Below are positions 54,771 through 64,000 of a stretch of 64,000 nt of DNA, in pieces. Origin of the DNA: Pomacea canaliculata (lineage: Eukaryota; Mollusca; Gastropoda; Architaenioglossa; Ampullariidae); NCBI RefSeq assembly GCF_003073045.1, contig NC_037596.1:29610392-29674391 (forward strand), read 5' to 3'. Numbering within the stretch: the stretch's first letter is position 1; each line of letters opens with the position of its first letter. Under the pieces are notes generated by a model. That model saw nothing but the letters and a program-made list of their open reading frames with translations. It searched no databases and was not told where the DNA came from. Position numbers and translations under genes: made by a program.

Positions 54771-57700
54771 GTAAGTACTCAATTACACTTTGTCTTAATA
54801 TCGTTATCCTATGATGCTGCAACAAGACCATGCCATCCCCTGTAGTACTCGTGTGATGACCGACCTTTACAGCATCAGTAAAGTCAGCGGCTAGACTGTA
54901 GTATCACGTGACCCCGATTAGGCTCCTAACAAGGTCACTGTCATCTCACTGAAGGTATCAACACCATCTGTGACAGAAGCAACTCATCAGCAAGGGGAAT
55001 AATGTAACCTAGGACGACATTTGAATTCTCAGCTGGAATGTTGGTGGAGTTTTACCCTTACTAGGTATCACGGACTTTGTTGAATACCTATAGTAGTTTG
55101 ATGTGCTATGTGTAACTGACAGTATATTGAGACCAGCCTCCAGTTACACAACTTTATTGACTCTTGTTTGTATTTTGCTCCGACTAAGAAACTGAGATGT
55201 TATTTTGATGTAATCACGACAAGGATGCCGTTCAATCTGTTTAATGTTTTAGATTACTTCTGTGCATCCAACGAACTGTGTAAGGAAGAGACCCTGTATT
55301 ATTTAAAAGTCGAAAATAGTGTAGTCAGACCATCTGCCAGTCTCACACGAACAGACCGCGAGAACCCACGTGGAAATGGAAAATAGACAGAAAAAGTAGT
55401 GTGGCACGGTGACAGGGTAAAGCTTTTTTAAAGCAGCACTGAACACGGGAAAAACCAGACACGAACTTGAAAATGCGTCTTCCAAAATAGAACAAAATGT
55501 CAATAAAGCAGTTAGTCTACTCGTGAACTGCCTACAGCAAGCGGCGACGTGTAGCAGGTAAAGGGTTTTTACAGGTAACCGCAGAAAGCAACCAGACTGG
55601 TTTGACCAAGAATGTACACAGGCATAAAATCGGCTAAATCTTGTTTACGTAAATACAGATGTCAAAGTACGGACCAGTCTTTATCAATCTGTAGAGGCAA
55701 GGCAACAGTACTGGAGGCTAGTAAAGGAGAAAAAGAGAAGATATAAAAAGGTAAAAGCAGAGAATTTAACAAAGCCAATCAGTTACCCCAAACTGTTTTG
55801 GAAAGTAATAAAATCATGTTTGGGTAACACAGGGTTAAAGTATTACAAAACATGAATGGATGAATCACTTTAAAGACGTTTACCAAGATTAGAACCCTCA
55901 TATACCTGAAGTAGACTGCACAAATTTTGATAATCAGCCTGGAATAGAGGAACACGATGAGACCATGAGAGAGAGCGAGGTACATACCGCAATACGAAAC
56001 CTCAAGTCGCAAAGCGTGTGGCACAGAGAAAGTGTTAGTATTAGCCGATGAACAGGTATTTGGCTTTTTAACTAAACACTTTTAGTCAATTTTTGCTAGC
56101 TGGAAATGTATATGTATATAACAGGAAGCTATAATTGTAACCATCTATAAGAAAGGCGATCACGAGAGCTACACGAGTAACTACAGAGTTATCTCCCTTC
56201 TAATGGTCTCATGCGTCGGTGTCTTTTATTACTTTTATGTTCGACATAGTTACAATGTAATATAGAGAGGTTTATATAAAGCAAGGAAGGTGCTTTCTCT
56301 GAAATGTCTAATACATTTACTTATTTATCCTAGAATAGAAAAAACATTTTTTATTGTTAGTTACAGGACATGATAGTGTTGTACGTTAATCAACAGAGGA
56401 ACAGACAAGTTTTGATTTTCAAGTCTGTAGGTAATAAGATTTGCTGTAACTCGTTACTAATTCCCTTTTATGGTTGATTAGATGCACAGGGTAAAGTCCG
56501 GCTTGTGAATGGAACTGCCCCGTGGAATGGTGTCCTTGAGATGTTGTACAGAGGAACGTGGGGCCAAGTGTGTATCTATGGGATTAGGAAACAAGAGGCG
56601 CAGGTGGTCTGCAGGATGCTGGGCTTCAACACGTGTGTAATGTTTTGTGATCTTGCGCTTATATGCTGTGCAGTTATATTTGTTTATTCATGTTATACTC
56701 TCGATAAACAGATGATATACTACAGTTTCTTAAGCGGTCATTTCACTTTCGTCTTATTCTAACCACTGAGCTCCATACCGATTCGAGATAATCTTTTTAT
56801 ATAAGATACAATAAGAAAAAAATGTTGATGCAGAGGCATTTGTGTGTCTGTGTGTAAGTGTGCCATTTGTTTACAAACATTAAAAGGGACAATTAAGTAA
56901 TATCAAAAGCAAGTAGAGATACAAAAATGCAGGGTTGTCCATGGGACATATTTTTCTATCCCATCCCAGCCCATCCCATGGGACGTTTCCCATGGTAATA
57001 ACATTCCTATGGACAACACTGCGCATTGCACACATGTTAACAAAGTCATGGCATAATGAAACTGGAATAAAAAAGTATTTTTCCTGTGCTTAAAAAGTCT
57101 GACAATGCAAATTTCAGCGTAAATTTATTTTACAATATCAAGTATCGACTACCATGGGAAATAAAAATGTGTGCTGTCCCATCCCATCCCATGGGACTTT
57201 TCCCATGGGATTCCCATTCCTATGGACAACACTGCAAAAATGAAACAAGTTCTTAAATATGTCGTTTGTACTGATTAAAAAAAAATATTGACTAACTTTG
57301 TCTATAAGTAAAATCAGATAATAAAAGCAATGCGCCTGCATGTATATGCAAATTGTTTTCTTAAAAATGTGTTGATTTTGACTGCATCTAGTCTGTATCT
57401 ATTAAAATAAGTCGGTACATTCTATAGATAAAACCAGACAAATGCACAAACATACCTTTCGTCAAACAGGTCGCACGTTTTCACCACATCGCTATTAATA
57501 GACAGTGTGAGCTACAACTATATCATATTTGACAACCTGAGGTGTACAGGCGAGGAGACCAGCTTAGAGAAGTGTAGTGATACAGAGATTATCAGTGACC
57601 CCTGGTGCCCCTATGTCGTTGGTATCACCTGCAACTCACGTAAGAATGTGCTGTTTCTATTCTGTTGTTTGCTGTGTCGCATTATGTATCCTAAAATAGA

Positions 57701-60700
57701 GAAAAAGAAACATTGACACATTTACCATTTTTATGCAAGAATTCTTTACAAAAGAGATGTAAACAATGCAAGAATATCTAGATATTAGACACAACACATG
57801 ATGTATTTTCACAACAATTAAAGTGTTAAGACTTTACAATATTGCAACGCATCTTAATTATGTAAGTGATTTTTGTCTTTTTGTTGATATAGAAACTGTT
57901 TTGTCTGCACAGATACTGAAGTGGCAATACACATGTCGGCAAACTTAAAAAGATAGTGAATATCTGACGGCTTGTTACAGAAAACATACAGGTGCGATTG
58001 AACTTCATCAGTGGTCAGGTAGAGATAGACATCGGAGGTGGTCATTGGGGGACAATGTGTGTGTCGACTGACAACATTGCCAGGGTCGTCTGTAGACAGC
58101 TCGGCTTACCATGGTAAGTTCTTTTCTCCTGTTAGTGAACGAGTCTGTAAAAGGATGATGTATAGTTTCTACTGAAATAACACAGTTTAAGGGAATGAAC
58201 TATCAACCTTGCTAATTATTAATGTTGATTTTGAAACTTTACATTTTACACACACAGCTAAACACATGTCTAAAAATGTTCACCTGTTACTCCATCCATC
58301 CATTTATTCTTTACTTTCAATCTATCCCTATCCCTTTAAAACGAAAATGTTTTACATGAGTTACTTCAGGTTTAACAAAATAGATCTTATATATTTATAT
58401 AGTGGAATAAATAAACGCCTGTAATAAAGTTGTTATGGTCTCATTAAGAGTATATCTATCTACATAAATACTGATCTATGAATGCTGACTGTCGTCTGAA
58501 TTATACCATGATCTTTTTATTTATCTAACATTGCACGATACGCATGCAGAGCATAAATGTACTTCTGAATAAAGAACACTTGAAGCATTTTAATTAGGCA
58601 TTAATAATTATCAGAACAATTGTTTTAAGCAAAAGGTATTCTGCAATGTTTAGGCTTGGTGCGAGGACTTTTGTAAATGAATACGTTGACATCGATGGTG
58701 ATTTGTCATCTTGCCTTGGGAATGAGACTAGCATCGCTGAGTGTCAAGATGAGATGTCTAGTGTCGGACCCTGCCTGGATTACACCATCATTTGCAGTAA
58801 CTGTAAGAACTTCTATTTTATAAAAGTAAAACTCATCAACGTCTGTACAATCTGTATGCTAGGTTTAACAAATAAAACTACATGTTTTGCATATGAAATA
58901 CAGAAATAAAATATTGTAACTGTTTCCAGTCTCATGTTCGACTAATGTCCTAAATCTGTTCCGCAAAATAAAGCCAACTAAAGGGATGCAACTTTTTATG
59001 AAAAAAAAAAGACCGCTACTACTGCCTATTTAACAGTATATGTTTTACTTTATTATTCTATTTTCATTTGAAATTGTTTTATAATCTAATTTTTTTTTTT
59101 GAAAATGTACTCGGTGATATGTCTTATCTATATACTCCTACCTTTTCATACATGTTATTATAAACCTTTCTTAACCTTGCTGTTTTTTTGTTTTTATTTT
59201 TGCCGCCACTTCATTCAATAATGTTAAGTTTCAGTCTCAGTCACACCTGATATAATTTTAGGACCTAACGAAAGGGTATGATAAAGATCGTTTATGTTAA
59301 ATAAAGAAATTGACTGTTCACAAAACAAACTAATAACTTTCATTATTTTAATGCCGTGAGGAAAAAAAGGGGGGCATAGTTGCAACATTTAGCTTTGCTA
59401 AAGAGACGTTTGTTCATTATAAAATATTTAGTCACCAAAGAGAGATGGAGAGAGAGAGAGAGAGAAATATAGATTTCATTATACATTTTGCTTAAGAACG
59501 TGTAATAAGGAGCGGAAAGATGAGGTAGTTGGCGACATCTTTCTGCGGAGGCGAATTAATTTTTAGTTTAATTTCGCTAAAAGTTTGAATTGTTTTTTAC
59601 AGATCTTGTCAACATCCATACAAACAGTAGCAGATATCCTTTAATGGAGGAAACAAATGCTACTTTGAAGTGTGCGAGCAATAATCAGTCTGGTGTAGTA
59701 AAGTACACGTGGCCAGAAAATGCAGGCGGGTTCCCTGATGGCAGTAGCCTGATCATCACTAGAGTGACCAGGGAACATCATGGAAGCCGAGTGAAGTGTG
59801 AGGCGATGTACAGTGATGGTGAAGTTGTCTCCAGTGACACACTGCAATTACAGGTTTACTGTGAGTATTGGGATCCAACGACAATGAATGTCATGAATAA
59901 GGCTACTTAGTCATCGACAGCATATAGTGTCTTTACGCAAATGAGTTTCAAGTTTATCATCTAACAGAAAAAAGTGCTTCATGTACAAGCTGCATACCTT
60001 GATCTTCTTTCTCTTTTTTTTATAACCTACGTGTAAAGTTAAGAGTGCTTGTATGTTTATATGTGTAGCCGACAGAAACTGCTACTTTTGGTTGCAGATA
60101 GATGTTAGTAAGTAAAAACGAAGACACTTGCCTGATGTATAGATGATACTTGAGACGAATCACGTTCTATCGGCTTGTTTACAGATCGCCCGGTTATCAG
60201 GATAACACGGAGTGATAATCAGGGTCAGCCACTGTCCACCTACTCTGAGGTCATCAAGGGTCAGAATGTGACGTTTGTGTGTGACGCTGACAGCAACCCG
60301 CCTCCTGCTTCCATCACGTGGTCAGGGAAAGTAAACAGCACTACTGGGGAGCTACACATCATAGCAGCACAGCAGACGACACACGACGGTAACTACACCT
60401 GTACCGTGGTCACTCAGACAGATGATGATGATCGTCTACCACTGATGACATCTTACCAATCTGCATTCATCGTGAAAGGTATTCTTAACTTTACCTTCTG
60501 TTTTTCTTTATCTTATGATTGCGTTATTTACACCTTAAACATATTTCTTTGTGTATTTGTCCATAAAGTTTAATTAACTTGGAAAACAAACTAATTGTAT
60601 GTACGAAATATCTAGAAAAAATGTAACTTTTACGCTTAGTACATTTTGTATGGAGCAAAAAGACATAAGGTAAGCAGAACTTTTTCCTGCACAGGCTATC

Positions 60701-61838
60701 TTACTTTTATTAAATTGTTAGTAAGAATTGCTTGCATTTTTCACAGTTTCTGTCAGCATCCATACAAACAGTAGCAGGTATCCGTTAATGGAGGAAACAA
60801 ATGCTACTTTAAAGTGTGCGAGCAATGAGCGGTCTGATGTAATAAAGTACACGTGGCCAGAAAATGCAGGCGGGTTCCCTGATGGCAGTAGCCTGATCAT
60901 CACTAGAGTGACAAGGAAACATCATGGAAGCCGAGTGAGGTGTGAAGCGATGTCCAGTGATGGTGAAGTTGTCTCCAGTGACACACTGCAATTACAGGTT
61001 TACTGTGAGTATTGCGATCCAACGGCAATCAATGCAATGAATAAGGCCCCTTTGGCTTCGACAGCATTTAGTCTTCTTAAGCAAATGAGTTTCAAGTTGA
61101 AGTTCCCAAAGAAAAAAATCTCTTTTTTATGTACTAGCTGTAATGCTTGATCTTCTCTCCTTTTTAGCCTACATGCAAGTTTGAGTGTGTTTGTACGCGT
61201 ATTTCTTTTTTTTTTTTTTTTTTTTTTACATGTTTCGACAGAAACTGCTACTTTTAGTTTGAGGGAGAAGTTAGTAAATTAGTAAAACCAAGACACTTGT
61301 CTGATGTAAAGATGATACGTTCGACGAATCAAGTGCTATTGGTTTGTTTACAGATCGCCCGGTTATCAGGATAACACGGAGTGACAATCAGGGTCAGCCA
61401 CTGTCCACCTACTCTGAGGTCATAAAGGGTCACAATGTGACGTTTGTGTGTGACGCTGACAGCAACCCGCCTCCTGCTTCCATCACGTGGTCAGGGAAAG
61501 TGAGCAGCACTACTGGGGAGCTACACATCATAGCAGCACAGCAGACGACACATGAAGGAATTTACACCTGTACCGTGGTCACCGAGACAGTTGATGATGA
61601 TGACCGTCTACCACTGAGGGCATCTTCTCTAATTACATTTATCGTTAAAGGTATCATCACACACACACACACGCTCGCTCGCACACACAGAACAAGACAC
61701 ATTGTTCGTCATGAACCAGCTTCGCGCGAACAACGGTCTTCAAGCCTTAAAACCAAAAACAGTTTGAGTCTTACCGCCGTTTTTGCCCGTTTTCTATCGA
61801 AGGCTGAGTTTCACTTGACTAAGAGGGAGCTGAGGTAA
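54713..61838 (+). CDS. Gene 5: SRCR(x2)-Ig(x4) protein
   Basis: Exons: 54713-54770, 56482-56632, 57470-57639, 57981-58113, 58654-58802, 59603-59860, 60185-60478, 60747-61004, 61354-61650, then an uncertain tail at 61720-61834. Same plan as gene 3: signal peptide, two SRCR, Ig types 1-2-1-2. All nine certain exons are open and join in frame (589 codons). The last intron (61651-61719, 69 bases) has no stop and is a multiple of three, so both the spliced and the unspliced message stay open into the tail; unspliced, the frame ends at TAA 61836. Intron 1 holds a copied segment of the gene 2 downstream region with a LINE fragment, and the SRCR 1 intron holds a hAT MITE, neither of which gene 3 has there. 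Confidence 0.83.
55227..56220 (+). mobile_element. Non-LTR LINE fragment in gene 5 intron 1
   Basis: Same family as 29085-29440 but longer: endonuclease end (DYFCASNELCKEETLYYLKV), linker (QPDWFDQECTQA, YWRLVKEKKRRYKK, MNHFKDVYQ) and the start of the reverse transcriptase (IIVTIYKKGDHESY-like and SNYRVISLL). Multiple frame breaks; no catalytic core. Confidence 0.7.
56482..56632 (+). CDS. Gene 5 exon 2: SRCR 1, first half
   Basis: Encodes VRLVNGTAPWNGVLEMLYRG, WGQVCIYGIRKQEAQVVC and RMLGFNT. Phase 1 to 2, donor GTGTGT as in gene 3. Confidence 0.88.
56930..57234. mobile_element. hAT-type MITE
   Basis: 305 bp between an 8-bp duplication CAAAAATG (56922-56929 and 57235-57242). Imperfect terminal inverted repeats: CAGGGTTGTCCATGGGA at the left against the complement of TCCTATGGACAACACTG at the right. 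Interior has CCCATCCCATGGGA repeats and no coding capacity. The corresponding gene 3 intron has the unoccupied site. Confidence 0.85.
57470..57639 (+). CDS. Gene 5 exon 3: SRCR 1, second half
   Basis: Encodes FDNLRCTGEETSLEKCSDTE and ends VVGITCNS. 170 bases, phase 2 to 1. Confidence 0.88.
57981..58113 (+). CDS. Gene 5 exon 4: SRCR 2, first half
   Basis: Encodes IQVRLNFISGQVEIDIGGG, WGTMCVSTDNIARVVC and RQLGLPW. Three codons shorter than the gene 3 copy in the loop before QVEI. Phase 1 to 2. Confidence 0.86.
58654..58802 (+). CDS. Gene 5 exon 5: SRCR 2, second half
   Basis: Encodes DLSSCLGNETSIAECQDEM, then PCLDYTIICSN. Two codons longer than the gene 3 copy in the loop after AEC, a likely surface loop. 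Phase 2 to 1. Confidence 0.86.
59448..59466. repeat. (GA)n microsatellite
   Basis: GA run in the gene 5 intron before Ig 1a. Confidence 0.85.
59603..59860 (+). CDS. Gene 5 exon 6: Ig type 1, copy a
   Basis: 258 bases; ATLKCASNNQSGVVKYTWPE and VKCEAMYSDGE. Phase 1-1. Confidence 0.9.
60185..60478 (+). CDS. Gene 5 exon 7: Ig type 2, copy a
   Basis: 294 bases, one Asp codon shorter in the acidic run (DDDDR). THDGNYTCTV at the second cysteine. Phase 1-1. Confidence 0.9.
60747..61004 (+). CDS. Gene 5 exon 8: Ig type 1, copy b
   Basis: 258 bases; NERSDVIKYTWPE and SRVRCEAMSSDGE. The intron before it is only 268 bases, against 1492 in gene 3. Confidence 0.9.
61354..61650 (+). CDS. Gene 5 exon 9: Ig type 2, copy b
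   Basis: 297 bases; VDDDDR acidic run and THEGIYTCTV. Phase 1-1, donor GTATCA. Confidence 0.9.
61720..61834 (+). CDS. Gene 5 candidate tail exon
   Basis: DNA is homologous to the gene 3 and 4 tails (AAGCCTTA, then TTTGAGTCTT) and ends CTGAG then GTAAGT like them. In the matching frame it reads SSSLKTKNSLSLTAVFARFL without a stop and leaves phase 2, so a further exon, or read-through to TAA 61836, would end the protein. The acceptor (GAACCAG) is weak. Confidence 0.4.
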
Positions 61839-62667
61839 GTAAAGTTGTATGCAATCACATTGAACACTATTGTCGGCCTGTCAGCGGCCTTTTAAAAGTC
61901 GTCTTACAGTCACGTGGGATGTTGAGTTGGGTTATTGATTCTGTATACACGTAGACTGATTTTTATTGCATTGTACAATACAATACCAAACACAATACCA
62001 AATATAATAACAAGTATAATAAAAATACAATATAAATACAATCCTACTTTACTCATGGTACAACATCAGTGTAAACATATACGAAATATATAAGAGATGA
62101 AAGTAAATATGTTGAAGGTAATTGTTCATGTAATTTGCTGGATACACTTACGTACTATTTGTGTGCTTTTTATGAAAAATACTACAATTTCTGTGTTTCT
62201 TTGTAAGTGTTTTAGAATCCATGTTGATTTCTGTCACAATGTATATTGATTTGTGTTGTTTTTAAATTCTTAAATGGTAATGGGGATGTTAATAAATGGA
62301 TTTACGATTATTAGCTTTCATAACCAGCATTTCCTAATTAAATCACTTTTTTTGTTATAAAAGCAAAATGTTTTATCTTCACTGCTGTTTGTATTCAAGG
62401 GTTAGGTCCATGTTAACCTACAGCAGTGGAGAAAGTAAAACATTTTTCTTCTGCCATGAGAAGAAATCTTTGCAGGTTACCGCCCTTCATGGTTGTTCCA
62501 GAAACAGAACAAGACCTGGAATGATTTTATTATTATACTTTTGATATTTCAACATTTTGAAACTTTTTGTTTCAGATTTCACATACTTGTGTGGTGAATC
62601 CCAGGAACAGTTTTATATCAAGTTATTAAGATTTATTCTTTTGAAGTTAAACAAATAATGGACCAGG
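61839..62667. other. Gene 5 3' flank
   Basis: AT-rich with short AATAC-type repeats at 61970-62040. No further exon recognised before the SRCR relic. Confidence 0.45.
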
Positions 62668-62750
62668 TGCACAGCTCCAAGCACGTTTGGTTAACGGAAC
62701 TGCCCCGTGGAATGGTTGGTTGGAAATATTGTACAACACTTTATTGGTGA
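62668..62750 (+). pseudogene. Relic SRCR first-half exon, truncated
   Basis: Reads AQLQARLVNGTAPWNGWLEI and LYNT, then ends abruptly in unrelated sequence. Related to the 13812 and 56482 exons. Confidence 0.65.
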
Positions 62751-63489
62751 TAACAGAATTTGTATGCTTAAGATAGACGATAGACTTGCAGACAGTTGGA
62801 CAATGGAATGTTTGTGCTTCAGAAAATACTTTTTATAGAAGAAAATACTTCAAATATTATATTTTCATTATCAGGTTAATCTTACTGAGCATAGTTAATT
62901 GAGTGCTAGCGGATACTGAAAACTAATTTTTTCAAGGACACAGGGAGATAACTTTGGATAAATCACAAAAAATCAAACCATTTACACATACAGTACTAAC
63001 GCCCCTTATACATTAAATACTACAACTTCTTTATACTTTACACAACATTAATAGCAAGATCTTATTATACAGTAAATATTTATTAAAAGTGTTATTCGAT
63101 GTACTCCTGCTTCTATTGCTTAAAATAAAATCTAATAAAATGGATACATGTAGAAATGACAGAAATACTCAACATTTCTTGTAATCATCCATGTAATCTG
63201 ACCATACTATTAAGCTTTTTATAAGTCGATTGCACTGGAGAAAGAGTAGCTTTCTTTTTGACCGTCTGTTGTTCATCTCTTGGCGGAGTGATTACTGTGA
63301 TCGCTTCATCGGTCTTCTTGGTCTGGGCTTGCAATGGTCAGTTTTCTTAGCTGTGGTAACAATCTTTCTTGTTTGAATGCTACACAGTACATAAACGTTA
63401 GGTGAAACGAGACAAATAAAAAAATAATCAAAATTCAAACATGTTTTTTTTTTAAAAGACAGTTTAGCTGTTTATCAAATGAATGGAGT
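62751..63489. other. Right-edge intergenic DNA
   Basis: First 180 bases resemble 30330-30420 after the other SRCR relic; the rest shows nothing recognisable. Confidence 0.45.
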
Positions 63490-63900
63490 GTGTGTGTAAA
63501 TGTTAATTGGTTAATGCCAGTGTACGTACCTGCATGCATAAAAGGAGTATTCCTGTCCTGTGTGTGTGTGTGTCCAAATGGTCGAGTCGTTTTTCCTATT
63601 GCTAGACTAACTTTCAGTAATAGTCAAGCAGACTCAAATAATGATCGAAAGATCGTGAAGACAAAGAAGGAACAAAGTCGCTTTGTCTCCACACTGAGAG
63701 CAAAGGTCAGTGTTATCGACTTGTTCGTGATTCTTCCTGTTAAAGAAGCCTTGCTTTCCGCAACGGCCGAGAAAAAAAGATGGAAGTGACGATACAAAGT
63801 TTATTCCGGAAATTTCACCTTCCGCTCTTGAACACTTTCACTATCAACATCGCATCGAGTAAAGTTAAAAAAAACAGAACATTAAAACTGGAAAAGATAA
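63490..63900. repeat. Repeat B, copy 4
   Basis: Near-complete copy of 945-1230 plus an extra 120 bases. Its place at the right edge suggests another gene unit beyond the window. Confidence 0.75.
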
Positions 63901-64000
63901 ACATTAGTTTAACGAAAAGCTTACAATTAACCAAAAATATTTAATTTAACTTTATAGTTCTCACCTTAAGTGCTACACTTGTATTTTATTTGTTGTTCTC

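Noticed and set aside
1-64000. CRISPR arrays, operons, bacterial promoters, rRNA or tRNA genes
   Set aside because: The window is eukaryotic with spliced genes; no cloverleaf-like or rRNA-like sequence was noticed by eye.

Overview
The window is animal nuclear DNA, AT-rich and intron-rich. It is most likely from a mollusc, probably a gastropod: it has small phase-1 exons for SRCR and Ig ectodomains, APE-type LINE debris, and at about 29438-29500 a repeat that resembles one I recall from molluscan genomes. The species assignment is inference only. Every gene I can support lies on the + strand. I assembled exons by eye from splice sites, exon phase and homology between the copies, so exon ends are predictions without transcript support.

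Layout. Five related genes form a head-to-tail cluster of secreted or surface proteins. Gene 1 (4123-16761): signal peptide, von Willebrand A domain, four SRCR domains, short tail; several exons carry frameshifts. Gene 2 (19479-26461): signal peptide, two SRCR, three Ig domains, one extracellular Ig-like exon, a transmembrane helix; it is the most diverged copy and has one in-frame stop. Gene 3 (32145-38855, with possible alternative ends to 40219): signal peptide, two SRCR, four Ig, tail; fully open. Gene 4 (46620-48189): signal peptide, two Ig, tail; it has lost its SRCR exons by an intron-to-intron deletion. Gene 5 (54713 to about 61838): same plan as gene 3; its 3' end is unresolved. Each SRCR domain is split over two exons by a phase-2 intron and has six cysteines in most copies, as in group A SRCR domains. 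Every domain boundary is phase 1, so domains can be gained, lost or skipped without changing frame.

Genes 1, 3, 4 and 5 share a nearly identical leader: about 90 bases of 5' UTR, the 58-base signal-peptide exon, and part of intron 1. Gene 2 has a diverged leader exon of the same length. Intergenic DNA is also built of repeated blocks: a roughly 1 kb block upstream of genes 3 and 5 (with displaced copies at 27762 and 41665), and a second block at about 945, 44380, 52255 and 63490. The right-most copy of the second block suggests that another unit starts just beyond the window.

Mobile DNA: three kinds of non-LTR retrotransposon fragments (2536-3420 minus; 14047-14358 minus and 43190-43910 plus; 29085-29440 and 55227-56220 plus), a 305-bp hAT-type MITE with an 8-bp target duplication (56930-57234), a 164-bp retroposed insert with a 12-bp duplication (50112-50275), and several microsatellites.

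The main item of interest is the cluster itself: a small, recently duplicated family of SRCR-Ig proteins plus a VWA-SRCR relative under the same leader. By analogy with other invertebrate Ig-plus-recognition-domain families (for example the FREPs of snails) a role in pathogen recognition is plausible, but nothing in the sequence proves it.
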